From Paracoccaceae bacterium (GTDB lineage Bacteria > Pseudomonadota > Alphaproteobacteria > Rhodobacterales > Rhodobacteraceae), in the NCBI GenBank assembly GCA_004153385.1, contig SDAL01000001.1, forward strand, positions 558,001 through 622,000: DNA of 64,000 nt, read 5' to 3'. A program made the translations under genes and the position numbers. The notes under the pieces are model-generated. The model saw only the letters and a program-made list of their open reading frames with translations, searched no databases and was not told the origin of the DNA. Shown here in pieces: positions 9,347 to 18,350 of this stretch (position 1 is its first letter; each line of letters opens with the position of its first letter).

Positions 9347-9366
9347 ATCGAACCGTGCGGTTCGAT
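9347..9366. promoter_or_regulatory. Palindrome 2, probable TetR operator
   Basis: ATCGAACCG and CGGTTCGAT form perfect 9-base arms around TG. It lies 36 bases before the tetR start, on the other side of the divergent intergenic region from palindrome 1, with centre-to-centre spacing of about 56 bases. Confidence 0.65.
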
Positions 9367-9401
9367 TATGATGCGAATACGATCAACAAAACGCGAAATC
9401 C

Positions 9402-10076
9402 ATGTGCAGCAAATCACCTTCGGACCAGCCACGTCCCTCTGCCCGCCACGCGGCAGGTACAGATCCCGCCAAACGTTCGCAGATCATGGCGGGTGCGTGG
9501 TCGGTGTTTCTTGAACATGGTTTTGATGCAGCGTCCATGAACCAGATCTGTAAAGCGGCGGGCGTGTCGAAAAGCACGCTCTATGTCTACTTTAATGACA
9601 AACAGGACCTGTTTGTGGCCTTGATCGAGGCGCGCAGCCAGGCGTTCCTGATCGATATCCGTGCCAACCTTACCCAAAGCGGCACACAGTTCAGCCGCCT
9701 GCTGGCCGCAGCGCTTAGCTTGTCACGCTTGATCACATCCGTAGAGGTGATCCGCGTGCAGCGTATCGTGATTTCGGTTGCTGACCGGATGCCCGATCTT
9801 ATCCGGCGCTTTTATGAAGCGGGCGCGGAGAATTTCTTGAAGGTGCTGGCAGACTGGTTGGCCGCCGAGAACGCGGCCTCGCGTATGGTGGTGCCAGATC
9901 CCGATCTGGCCGCACACCAATTTGCAGAGCTGGTCACCGCGGGGCTCTGGCGCAAGCAACTGCTCGGATACCGCGGCGGCCCGCCTGCACCCGCCGATAT
10001 CGAGGCGGTTGCCCGCGCAGGCGTAGGCGTATTTCTAGCCGCATACGGCAGGGGGCCGGATTGTGCGTCCGCGTGA
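9402..10076 (+). CDS. TetR-family transcriptional regulator of the adjacent efflux pair
   Basis: A 224-residue TetR-family repressor. The N-terminal domain reads RSQIMAGAWSVFLEHGFDA, then a helix-turn-helix with MNQICKAAGVSKSTLYVYF, followed by NDKQDLFVAL, which is the standard TetR_N pattern. The C-terminal part contains FYEAGAENFLKVLADWL and a TetR_C-like ligand domain. It is divergent from the emrAB-type genes, and two palindromes with a shared half-site lie between them. By analogy with such pairs it would repress the pump and itself and release the DNA on binding a pump substrate. The inducer is unknown. Confidence 0.92.
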   Translation: MCSKSPSDQPRPSARHAAGTDPAKRSQIMAGAWSVFLEHGFDAASMNQICKAAGVSKSTLYVYFNDKQDLFVALIEARSQAFLIDIRANLTQSGTQFSRLLAAALSLSRLITSVEVIRVQRIVISVADRMPDLIRRFYEAGAENFLKVLADWLAAENAASRMVVPDPDLAAHQFAELVTAGLWRKQLLGYRGGPPAPADIEAVARAGVGVFLAAYGRGPDCASA

Positions 10077-10433
10077 CGGATGCGCCGAAGCGAACGCTAT
10101 ATCCAAGTGCTGCGCGTTCCGTACTGCGGGCCAGCTTGCGCCGCAAAGATTTACACAAACGGCTAAATTTTTGAGCTTTAATAGGCATTGCTTCCTAATG
10201 GCGCGCCAGTTTTCCGGATCCGTATTAGCTGATTACAACCGTCTGACCGCCCTTTTATACGGGGAATTGGGCCTCAAAAGCTTTTGTATCTGGCATTTTC
10301 TTGCGGGGCGTGAGCGCCAAAGATTGTGAGCATAGTCGATTATGCCTGAGTATTTTTCTAAGGTTGCTGCAGTGTTCGCATTGACAAATATCCGCATACC
10401 AGAGATTGTTTCTGTAAATATGAATTCAGGTTA
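10077..10433. other. Intergenic region without a recognisable gene
   Basis: Some 357 bases between the tetR and gntR-like genes. Small frames here lack a ribosome site and resemble no family. It presumably carries the promoter of the gene at 10434; no clear operator was seen. Confidence 0.5.
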
Positions 10434-11117
10434 ATGAATAATACTTTCGAATGTTGCATGCCGTCTAAATCGAATAACGCCACGGGCGAGGAAAAACGTA
10501 TAATTTCGGCCTTGGAAGAGGGGATTGTTTTCGGCCAGTTCGCCCCGCGCGAACGTCTGGTTGAATCCGATCTGATGGCCCAGTTCCACACACGCCGTCA
10601 TATCATTCGCAGTGCGATATCGGAGCTGGAACGGTTCGGGCTGGTTATTCGCCGTCCCAACCGCGGGGCAAGCGTGTGCGATCTGACCCGTGAACAGATT
10701 AGCAATCTGTATGATATGCGTATCGTGTTGCAGGATGCGGCCGCGAAATGTCTGGCCCTGCCTGTCAGCACGTCCGTGCTGGCCGATCTGCACAGCCAGC
10801 AGTCGCAGTATGAAACGGCTATCGCCGAGAATGATCTACGCGCTGCGTTTCGTGCAAATGATAAGTTCCACGATATATTGAACGGTCTGGTGACCAACCC
10901 CTATCTGCGCGATACATTAGTAATGTACACGCTGCGCACGAAACTGGCACGATTTACCGCCTTTCGCAGGTCCACCCTTTTTGAAGATCATTGGCAGCAG
11001 CATGGCGCGATTATTGATGCGCTTGGCTCAGGTGACTGCGCTAGATTGAACAGATTGTTGATTGCGCATCTCGAGGCGTCGAAAAATGCCTATCTGGCGG
11101 GGCTTGGAACGCATTGA
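10434..11117 (+). CDS. GntR-family regulator with FCD effector domain
   Basis: A 227-residue regulator. The winged helix-turn-helix is near residues 17-80: RIISALEEGIVFGQFAPRERL, then ESDLMAQFHTRRHIIRSAISELERFGLVIRRPNRGASV, which is the GntR pattern. The C-terminal all-helical half (LYDMRIVLQDAAAKCLAL, FHDILNGLVTNPYL, HGAIIDALGSGD) fits the FCD domain of the FadR subgroup, where conserved Asp and His residues often hold a metal and bind small carboxylic acids. No metabolic operon lies next to it in the expected direction, so its target is unknown. An alternative ATG is at 10458. Confidence 0.87.
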   Translation: MNNTFECCMPSKSNNATGEEKRIISALEEGIVFGQFAPRERLVESDLMAQFHTRRHIIRSAISELERFGLVIRRPNRGASVCDLTREQISNLYDMRIVLQDAAAKCLALPVSTSVLADLHSQQSQYETAIAENDLRAAFRANDKFHDILNGLVTNPYLRDTLVMYTLRTKLARFTAFRRSTLFEDHWQQHGAIIDALGSGDCARLNRLLIAHLEASKNAYLAGLGTH

Positions 11118-11196
11118 TCTTTCGGGGCGTCGGGGCGTCGGGGCGTCCCGACAGCTACACCGAATGCCAGAATACGCCGCTGGTCGGGGCACCCTA

Positions 11197-12045
11197 TCAG
11201 TGGTTTTTCAAAGTGATTGCTCTGAACATCGACAGAAAGCTCAGGTCGGGATCGTCTTCCAGCTGCCCCCCGCTTCGCCACGAAATGGACAGGGCGATTT
11301 TCACCATGGCCCATTCCAGCAATCTTACTTGTTCGACGCCGAAGACGTGGCTCCACGTTTTTGCGAGATAGTCCACTCTATCAGGACTTTGAACAATTCG
11401 GGAGGCGCCTTTCGGGTTGCGGAATGCATTTGCAAGCTCATAGGTTTTTTCGCCTAAAACGCCCTTGGCATCGAAGGCGCAATATCCGCGCGCACCCAAC
11501 CGGATATTATCGTGGTGAAGGTCACCATGCAGCGGCCTTACCTGTGTTTGGGAGGCGAGCAGGCGGCGCGCGACATTCTGACAATACAGCATATCACACC
11601 GTGATTGCGCAGAAACGTGGTGTGAGAGTTGCAGGTCGAAAAGGGGCTGAAGCCATTGAGATATATGTGGAAGCTCGGCTTTGATGTCACGGTCTTCGGA
11701 GTGGATCTTGTTTGCCACACAAGCCAGTATCGCGCTGGCTTCAATATCGCGGCCCTGCCGTGTAAGATCGCCAAGAGAGGGGCCGTTCAACCACTCCAGT
11801 AGAACCTCCCCCTTGGTGACTTTTAGCACACGTGCGGCGGCGCATCCGTCGAGTGCAGACAGGAAGGCGAGACCAGGCCGCTCGTTTTTCATGTTCTGCT
11901 GGTGATAGACCTTTAGCGCGGCGGGGTGGCCATCTGGCCTGATCACCTTCCAGATATTTGCAATTTTCGTTGTGTCGACCAGTACCGGCACAGACACATT
12001 GAAAGCTTGTAATATGTCGTCGGGCAGGGTGGGCTGAATGTTCAT
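11197..12045 (-). CDS. Aminoglycoside/hydroxyurea phosphotransferase-like kinase (APH(6)/HUR family)
   Basis: A 282-residue protein kinase-fold antibiotic kinase. The catalytic loop RPLHGDLHHDNI and the metal site text YCAFDAKGVLGEKTYEL are the family hallmarks of streptomycin 6-kinase and hydroxyurea kinase (Pfam PF04655). A glycine-poor N lobe has AALKVYH with the Lys, and LLEWLNGPSLGDL is the hinge region. The start is ATG at 12045, although the open frame extends back to 12207 and the ribosome site is weak. Chromosomal copies are common in marine bacteria and often do not confer strong resistance. Whether this one phosphorylates streptomycin, hydroxyurea or another amino-sugar compound is not known. 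Confidence 0.8.
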   Translation of the reverse strand: MNIQPTLPDDILQAFNVSVPVLVDTTKIANIWKVIRPDGHPAALKVYHQQNMKNERPGLAFLSALDGCAAARVLKVTKGEVLLEWLNGPSLGDLTRQGRDIEASAILACVANKIHSEDRDIKAELPHISQWLQPLFDLQLSHHVSAQSRCDMLYCQNVARRLLASQTQVRPLHGDLHHDNIRLGARGYCAFDAKGVLGEKTYELANAFRNPKGASRIVQSPDRVDYLAKTWSHVFGVEQVRLLEWAMVKIALSISWRSGGQLEDDPDLSFLSMFRAITLKNH

Positions 12046-12974
12046 ACATGTAGTGTATTTCAATCGACCCTTCCTTGGTAGGCTGGACGCGGGGCGTGAG
12101 GACCATAAAATCGCGGCTGCGCGTTGATATGGCCTGCTCAAATGACGCAAGCGCGCGACCTGAATGGCCGGGACTATGCGTTTTGCGGCTGACTTCGTCC
12201 CTGCCATCTGCGTTTCTTCGGGATGGGCGGCTTTGATCTGGGATGTCTGGCCAACGCGGTGGCGGAGCGTGTGGAGCGTCGCGCCATGGCGCTGACAGAC
12301 TCAAAAAATGCCACAAGAAGAAACAGGAAGGAAAAACACACGGTCATCTGGCGAGGCGGCCCCGTATTTGTAAAACCGCATATAGAGAAAGGCTGTTACA
12401 GACCTTGGTGTCAAATGAAACTTATGCTTTCTATCTGCGGCGATACGTGGCGTGGGGCGTCGCTTGCGCGGATCAGGACCAGCGCTTGTGAAATGGAAGA
12501 AGAAGATGTTGGCCGGCCCGATCTACAGGCATCGGCCGATTGCGAACGAGGGTTTGCAATAATCAGATCTTCGCAATCTGGACCGTCAGAAGTGGAGGAT
12601 CCTGCGACGGTTCTCCGGTTGGACCTGTCACATTTCCGAACGCAAGGTGGCCCAAACAAGCACCGGCGGGCGGCATTAAAGCGTGACAGGCCCAATCCGG
12701 TCGTGCTCGGACAATCTGCGTGCGATGATACACACGATCAACCGGTCCATGATGCGCAAAGACAGCGGCCAATGTCTGGTTTTTTGCAAAACTCGGGCAC
12801 GCATTGACGCCAGCGTCAGATGGAGCCGCGCTGCAAGTGATGGTCGCCAGAATGCGGCCTTCAGAACTAGAAACGAGCGACCCGCATTTCGGGAATTTAG
12901 CCAACAGTGCTGTGTGACACTTTACATACGCAATTCAGCCTATGCCTTGATTATCAAGGGCTTAGTTGTTGAAT
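12046..12974. other. Gene-poor stretch
   Basis: About 930 bases between the kinase gene and tRNA-Asn. Several open frames exist on both strands (up to 194 residues) but their translations look like composition shadows, with no family pattern, no membrane segment and no good ribosome site. No transposase motif was recognised. Confidence 0.5.
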
Positions 12975-13049
12975 TGGCTCCGGCGGTAGGGATCGAACCT
13001 ACGACCAATTGATTAACAGTCAACTGCTCTACCGCTGAGCTACGCCGGA
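12975..13049 (-). tRNA. tRNA-Asn(GTT), copy 1
   Basis: The reverse strand reads TCCGGCG for the acceptor 5' strand, TAGCTCAGCGGTAGAGCA as D arm, anticodon loop CTGTTAATC with anticodon GTT, GGTTCGATCC as T arm, and CGCCGGA-G-CCA at the end. CCA is encoded. Identical to the second copy 44 bases away. Confidence 0.97.
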
Positions 13050-13093
13050 ACACGGTATGTCCATCTATTTATTCCCCGATGGTGGGGGAGTGT

Positions 13094-13168
13094 TGGCTCC
13101 GGCGGTAGGGATCGAACCTACGACCAATTGATTAACAGTCAACTGCTCTACCGCTGAGCTACGCCGGA
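13094..13168 (-). tRNA. tRNA-Asn(GTT), copy 2
   Basis: Same sequence as the copy at 12975-13049 over the whole 75 bases, with the 44-base spacer being different. Being upstream in transcription order, it is probably co-transcribed with the other copy. Confidence 0.97.
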
Positions 13169-13237
13169 ACACGAGGCGGTGTATAGCTATCGGTTTTCAG
13201 CTTCGCAAGAGGGAAATGACGTTTTTTTGGCAGAGAT

Positions 13238-14110
13238 TTAGCGCAAGTGGAAAACCGTCGCGACGTCAATCTCGGTTTCGGCTAAAACCACGCCTTTTGA
13301 TGCGAAATCAATAAGATGTGCGAGTGTGTTGCGGGTGGCGGCGGCGGCGATCCGGGGCGGTTGGGGGCCATAGATACGTGCGGCGATGTCTGATGCACAG
13401 GCGGGTGTTTGCGAAAGATGCGCGTGGATCTGATCCGATCTGCGGTGACGGTGGTCGCGCAGTGCTGCCAGACGTGCGCGGGGGGCGGTGATCTTATCGC
13501 CATGGCCCGGGTGGAAAACGCAGGCATCGAGCCCATCTAACCGCGTCAGGCTGTGGAAGTAATCCCCTAAATCGCCGTCGGGAGGCGAGATCAAGGTGCT
13601 GGTCCAGCCCATCACGATATCGCCCGTGAACACGGCACCATCTGCCTGAAAGCTCAGATGGTTGCAAAAGTGGCCCGGTGTGTGATGGGCCTGAATGACC
13701 CAGTCGGCTGCGCGCACCTGCTGGCCGTCTTGTAACGCGATATCGGGGCGAAACCCGTGATCCACGCCTTCGCCGCCACCGACTGTACCGCGCGCGGCGA
13801 TACGTGCCATCACTGCGCTGCGTCCGGCCCAGGGCGGGCCGAAGGCAAGAACAGGCGCGCCGGTCAGATCCGCCATGGCCCGTGCACCGGCGCTATGATC
13901 GAGATGCGCATGGGTCACAAAGATATGGCTGATGTGTTCGCCCTTGTGCAGCGCGGATAAAATGGCACGATGATGGTGTGGATCGTTCGGGCCGGGGTCG
14001 ATCAGGGCGACTTGGCCGCGTCCGACCAGATAAGAGTTGGTGCCGTTTTGCGTCATGGCGGACGGGTTCGGCGCAAGGATGATGCGGATCGGCGGATAGG
14101 GGGGTGTCAT
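13238..14110 (-). CDS. MBL-fold metallo-hydrolase (LACTB2-like)
   Basis: A 290-residue metallo-beta-lactamase-fold protein. The start is ATG at 14110, with AAAGGGA 6 bases upstream. The metal motif is VTHAHLDHSAGARA (HxHxDH), with further ligands in HHTPGHFCNHLSF, FTGDIVMGW and FHPGHGDKI. The middle part NSYLVGRGQVALIDPGPNDP is typical of the LACTB2/glyoxalase-II-like group, and the C-terminal winged-helix-like tail (ARIYGPQPPRIAAAATRNTLAHLIDFASKGVV) is also seen in LACTB2 relatives. Substrate unknown; related proteins are ribonucleases or thioester hydrolases. Divergent from the sensor kinase gene that follows. Confidence 0.88.
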   Translation of the reverse strand: MTPPYPPIRIILAPNPSAMTQNGTNSYLVGRGQVALIDPGPNDPHHHRAILSALHKGEHISHIFVTHAHLDHSAGARAMADLTGAPVLAFGPPWAGRSAVMARIAARGTVGGGEGVDHGFRPDIALQDGQQVRAADWVIQAHHTPGHFCNHLSFQADGAVFTGDIVMGWTSTLISPPDGDLGDYFHSLTRLDGLDACVFHPGHGDKITAPRARLAALRDHRHRRSDQIHAHLSQTPACASDIAARIYGPQPPRIAAAATRNTLAHLIDFASKGVVLAETEIDVATVFHLR

Positions 14111-14162
14111 CAATCGTCCCTTTGCTCTGGCCGTGGTATGGAAGGCGCGCTAGGAGTTTGGC

Positions 14163-15506
14163 ATGAATTTCAAATGGCTGAAACAAATGATGCCGCGCGG
14201 CCTTTACGGGCGGGGCGCGATGATTCTGCTGCTGCCGATCGTATCAATGCAACTTGTGGTGTCGGTGGTGTTTATTCAACGCCATTTCGAACGTGTGACC
14301 CAGCAGCTGACCGGATCGATGCTGCTGGAATTGCAGATGCTGGACAGCTGGGTCGACAGCGCGCCGGATGCGAAAACCGCACGCGACAGGGCCGCAGCTC
14401 TGGCCGCGCCTCTGGCGCTGTCGGTCACACTGCCGTCGCCTGTGCCGGAATTCGACGGGACGCCGCGGCGGTTTTATGATTTCACAGGGATCGTGGTCAC
14501 CGACCAATTGAAGCTGGGGCTTTATGATCTGCAGGCTGTCGACTTGTCAGACGGGGGATGGGTCCGGTTGTGGCTTGGTACGCGTTTCGGGTCCATGGAG
14601 GTGTCTTTCCCGCGCGACCGGGCCTCGGCGTCCAATCCGCACCAGCTGTTGGTGTTGATGGTCGCGGTCGGGTTGCTCATGACGCTGATTGCCTATCTTT
14701 TCTTGCGCAACCAGTTGCGGCCCATCAGACGGCTTGCCGTGATGGCAGAGGCGTTCGGCAAGGGGCAGAACGTGACCTACCGGATTTCGGGTGCGACCGA
14801 GGTACGTTCGGCGGGGGCTGCGTTTTTGGATATGCGCGCGCGTATCGAGCGCAATATCGAACAACGCACGATGATGCTGTCGGCCATCAGCCATGATTTG
14901 CGCACGCCGTTGACCCGTTTGAGGCTGGGGCTGTCGATGATGCCGCAAGATCCGGAATACGCACAGGATGTGACGGATATGGAGCGTGACGTCGACGAAA
15001 TGGGACGATTGATCGATGCATTTCTGGATTTTTCGCGCCGCGACGCACAGGCCGCGCCAGCGGAGGATGTGGATCTGGGCCAGCTTGTGCGTGAGGCGGT
15101 GAACCACGCCAGCCGCGGTGGCCGGCCGGTAGAGTTACGCGATTGTCCGCAGCCGGGCGCATTGATCATGCATCTTCGCGCAGATGATATCCGTCGCGCC
15201 GTGGACAACCTGATCGGCAATGCACTGCGCTATGGCGACAGGGCGGTGGTGTCGCTTGTCGCAAGCGAACGTACCGCCCGCGTCTCTGTAGAGGATGCAG
15301 GTCCCGGCATCGCCCCTGACCGCCATGACGAGGCGCTGCGTCCGTTTACGCGGCTGGATCCGTCGCGCAACCAAGACAGAGGGCAGGGGGTCGGGCTGGG
15401 GCTTTCGATCGCGCTGGATATTGTGCGCAGCCATGGTGGCAATCTTTATTTACGCAAAAGCGCCGAACTGGGCGGGCTATGGGCCGAGATTACGCTGCCG
15501 CGATAG
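14163..15506 (+). CDS. EnvZ-like sensor histidine kinase
   Basis: A membrane histidine kinase of 447 residues, with AGGAG 6 bases before the ATG. Helices at about residues 19-38 and 161-181 flank a periplasmic domain of about 120 residues. A HAMP-like linker follows, then the H box AISHDLRTPLTRLRL with the phosphorylated His near 244. The ATPase domain has NLIGNALRYG (N box), DAGPGIAPD (G1) and GQGVGLGLSIA (G2). This order and the H box match EnvZ-type osmosensors. No OmpR-like regulator gene is adjacent (the only downstream regulator in the window is CtrA at 57 kb), so the partner must lie elsewhere. Confidence 0.88.
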   Translation: MNFKWLKQMMPRGLYGRGAMILLLPIVSMQLVVSVVFIQRHFERVTQQLTGSMLLELQMLDSWVDSAPDAKTARDRAAALAAPLALSVTLPSPVPEFDGTPRRFYDFTGIVVTDQLKLGLYDLQAVDLSDGGWVRLWLGTRFGSMEVSFPRDRASASNPHQLLVLMVAVGLLMTLIAYLFLRNQLRPIRRLAVMAEAFGKGQNVTYRISGATEVRSAGAAFLDMRARIERNIEQRTMMLSAISHDLRTPLTRLRLGLSMMPQDPEYAQDVTDMERDVDEMGRLIDAFLDFSRRDAQAAPAEDVDLGQLVREAVNHASRGGRPVELRDCPQPGALIMHLRADDIRRAVDNLIGNALRYGDRAVVSLVASERTARVSVEDAGPGIAPDRHDEALRPFTRLDPSRNQDRGQGVGLGLSIALDIVRSHGGNLYLRKSAELGGLWAEITLPR

Positions 15507-15644
15507 GCCGCGTGTCTTTTTCGCCTTTGTGAAGGGCATCGCTACAGGGTGTCGGGTGTTCTTTTGTCATTTACGAAGTTTGCGACTGTGCCCTTGCGGT
15601 GGGCAGTTCCGTCGCGCATTGTGGCCGACCAAATTCGAGAGATG

Positions 15645-15674
15645 GTTGAATGGGGCGGTCCGGCCCCCTAAATA
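15645..15674 (+). promoter_or_regulatory. Candidate heat-shock (RpoH) promoter of lon
   Basis: GTTGAAT at 15645-15651 and CCCCCTAAATA at 15664-15674 lie 12 bases apart, close to the E. coli sigma-32 pattern CTTGAAA-N11-16-CCCCATNT. It lies about 70 bases upstream of the lon start. lon is a classical heat-shock gene, which makes this plausible but unproven. Confidence 0.45.
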
Positions 15675-15743
15675 CCGCAAGACCGGGAAGGGACGGAGCT
15701 GCCGATACGGGGCCCAAGCCCTTTCGCCAATGAAGGAATGACA

Positions 15744-18161
15744 ATGACCGAAAATTCCCCGCAGACCCATCCTGTCCTGCCGCTGCGCGATATTGTGGTC
15801 TTTCCGCATATGATTGTGCCGTTGTTTGTGGGGCGCGAAAAATCGGTGCGTGCACTGGAAGAGGTGATGGCGGAAGATCGCCAGATCCTGTTGGCCAGCC
15901 AGATCGACGCATCGGTTGACGATCCCAAAAGCGACGAGATTTTCCGCGTTGGCGTGCTGGCCAATGTGCTGCAGCTTTTGAAATTGCCCGATGGCACCGT
16001 CAAAGTGCTGGTAGAGGGCAAGACCCGTGTGAAAATCACAGAGTTTTCTGCCACCGATTCATTCTTCGAGGCGTCCGTCGAGGCGCTTGACGAGGAATTG
16101 GGCGACGAAGAAACTATCGCGGCCCTTCTTGGCACCGTGGCCGAAGAGTTCGAGCGCTACGCCAAGATCAAGAAAAACATCCCCGAAGAGGCGCTTTCGG
16201 CAGTGGCCGACACCCGCGAACCTGCGGAGCTTGCAGATCTGGTTTCGGGGCATCTGGGGCTGGAAGTGTCCCAAAAGCAGGAGCTTTTGGAAACGCTTAC
16301 CGTAAGCGAGCGTCTTGAGAAAGTTTACGGCTTGATGCAGGGCGAGGTCTCGGTCTTGCAAGTCGAGAAAAAGATCAAATCGCGCGTCAAGAACCAGATG
16401 GAAAAGACCCAGCGCGAATATTATCTGAACGAACAGATGAAGGCGATCCAGAAAGAACTGGGTGACGGTGACGAAGGCCAGAACGAGATCGCGGAGCTTG
16501 AGGAGAAGATCGCCAAAACCGATCTGTCCAAAGAAGCCCGCGAGAAGGTCGATGCCGAACTGAAAAAGCTCAAGAATATGAGCCCGATGTCGGCCGAGGC
16601 CACCGTGGTGCGCAACTACCTTGACTGGATGCTTTCGATCCCGTGGGGCACGAAGTCACGTGTGAAAAAAGACCTTGGCCGGGCAGAGAAAATCCTTGAT
16701 GACGATCATTATGGTCTGGAAAAGGTCAAGGAGCGGATCGTCGAATATCTGGCCGTGCAGGCGCGCAGTCAGAAGCTGAAAGGCCCGATCATGTGTCTGG
16801 TTGGCCCGCCGGGCGTGGGGAAAACCTCGCTGGGGCGGTCTGTCGCCAAGGCCACCGGGCGCGAGTTCATCCGTATCAGCTTGGGGGGCGTGCGCGACGA
16901 GTCCGAGATCCGCGGCCATCGCCGGACGTATATCGGCTCCATGCCGGGGAAAATCATTCAGGCGCTGAAGAAGGCCAAAACCACCAATCCGCTTATCCTG
17001 CTCGATGAAATCGACAAGATGGGGCAGGATTTCCGTGGCGATCCGGCAAGTGCGATGCTGGAGGTCCTCGACCCAGAACAAAACGGCACTTTTGTGGATC
17101 ACTATCTGGAGGTCGAATACGATCTGTCCAATGTGATGTTCCTGACCACGGCCAACAGCTATAATATGCCGGGGCCACTTCTGGACCGGATGGAGATCAT
17201 CTCGCTTTCGGGCTATACCGAAGACGAGAAGGCCGAAATCGCCAAGCAGCACCTGATCGAGAAACAGGTGAAGGAACACGGGCTGAAGAAATCCGAGTTC
17301 ACGCTGGAAGATAGCGCGCTGACAGACATCATCCGCTATTATACCCGCGAGGCAGGTGTGCGGAACCTTGAACGCGAGATCGCCAAGGTTGCGCGTAAAG
17401 CCGTGACCGAGATCATCAAGTCGAAAGGCACCGTTAAAAAGGTCGATGTCGACGAGGCTAAGCTGAATGATTATCTGGGTGTGAAAAAATTCAGCTATGG
17501 TCTGGCAGAGAAAGAAGACCAGATCGGCGTTGTCACGGGTCTTGCTTGGACGCAGGTGGGGGGCGATCTGCTTCATATCGAAGCGCTTCGTCTGCCTGGT
17601 AAGGGGCGTATGAAGACCACCGGTAAGCTTGGCGATGTGATGAAAGAATCCATTGATGCGGCGGCAAGCTATGTCCGGTCTGTGGCGCCCGAAATCGGGG
17701 TGAAACCGCCCCGGTTTGAAAAGTGGGATATCCACGTGCACGTGCCTGACGGGGCAACGCCGAAAGATGGGCCATCGGCTGGCCTTGCGATGGTCACCTC
17801 CATTGTTTCGGTTCTGACCCAGATTCCGGTGCGCAAGGATATTGCCATGACGGGCGAGGTGTCTTTGCGCGGCAATGCGATGCCAATCGGTGGTTTGAAG
17901 GAAAAACTTCTGGCCGCACTGCGAGGCGGGATAAAAACGGTCTTTATTCCGGAAGAGAATGAAAAAGATCTGGCCGAGATTCCCGATAATGTAAAACAGG
18001 GTTTGAAAATCATTCCTGTCACGCATGTAAAAGAGGTTCTGGACCAAGCATTGTTGCGCAAACCAGACCCGATCGAATGGGACGAGGAAGCCGAAGAAGC
18101 CGCAGCTGCCGCCAAAGCGGCGGCCGAAAAACCCAGCGAGCAGGGAACGGTTACGCACTAA
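15744..18161 (+). CDS. lon: ATP-dependent protease Lon
   Basis: A full-length Lon of about 805 residues that degrades misfolded and some regulatory proteins in the cytoplasm. The chosen ATG at 15744 lies 6 bases after AAGGA; an ATG at 15738 directly abuts that site and is less likely. It has the LON substrate domain at the N-terminus (LPLRDIVVFPHMIVPLFVGR), a coiled middle region, the AAA+ module with Walker A GPPGVGKTS (about 354-362) and Walker B LILLDEIDK, and the protease domain with catalytic Ser in KDGPSAGLAM (about residue 678). The catalytic Lys is in GGLKEKLLAA. A strong terminator follows at 18183. No clpX or hupB operon link beyond the HU-like gene next door. Confidence 0.98.
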   Translation: MTENSPQTHPVLPLRDIVVFPHMIVPLFVGREKSVRALEEVMAEDRQILLASQIDASVDDPKSDEIFRVGVLANVLQLLKLPDGTVKVLVEGKTRVKITEFSATDSFFEASVEALDEELGDEETIAALLGTVAEEFERYAKIKKNIPEEALSAVADTREPAELADLVSGHLGLEVSQKQELLETLTVSERLEKVYGLMQGEVSVLQVEKKIKSRVKNQMEKTQREYYLNEQMKAIQKELGDGDEGQNEIAELEEKIAKTDLSKEAREKVDAELKKLKNMSPMSAEATVVRNYLDWMLSIPWGTKSRVKKDLGRAEKILDDDHYGLEKVKERIVEYLAVQARSQKLKGPIMCLVGPPGVGKTSLGRSVAKATGREFIRISLGGVRDESEIRGHRRTYIGSMPGKIIQALKKAKTTNPLILLDEIDKMGQDFRGDPASAMLEVLDPEQNGTFVDHYLEVEYDLSNVMFLTTANSYNMPGPLLDRMEIISLSGYTEDEKAEIAKQHLIEKQVKEHGLKKSEFTLEDSALTDIIRYYTREAGVRNLEREIAKVARKAVTEIIKSKGTVKKVDVDEAKLNDYLGVKKFSYGLAEKEDQIGVVTGLAWTQVGGDLLHIEALRLPGKGRMKTTGKLGDVMKESIDAAASYVRSVAPEIGVKPPRFEKWDIHVHVPDGATPKDGPSAGLAMVTSIVSVLTQIPVRKDIAMTGEVSLRGNAMPIGGLKEKLLAALRGGIKTVFIPEENEKDLAEIPDNVKQGLKIIPVTHVKEVLDQALLRKPDPIEWDEEAEEAAAAAKAAAEKPSEQGTVTH

Positions 18162-18182
18162 CTGCTTAAAAATGTTGATTAA

Positions 18183-18215
18183 GGGCGCGAATTGGATAAT
18201 TCGCGCCCTTTTTTT
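18183..18215 (+). terminator. Strong intrinsic terminator after lon
   Basis: GGGCGCGAATT (18183-18193) pairs perfectly with AATTCGCGCCC (18198-18208) around the loop GGAT, followed by a run of seven T (18209-18215). An 11-bp perfect stem plus T run is a confident terminator. Confidence 0.93.
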
Positions 18216-18350
18216 ATACTTACAATATTGGTTATTGGATTCTCTTGCTTTGAATGGTTTGATAATTTTAGAGCGTTTATAAAGTTTATTTCTAACCCAT
18301 TGCGGATTGGTTCCACAGCAATGTCTGCTCAGGTATTTGTAGGAGAAATC

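Noticed and set aside
12223-12807. 194-residue frame in the gap before tRNA-Asn
   Set aside because: No family pattern, no ribosome site, amino-acid composition of a shadow frame.
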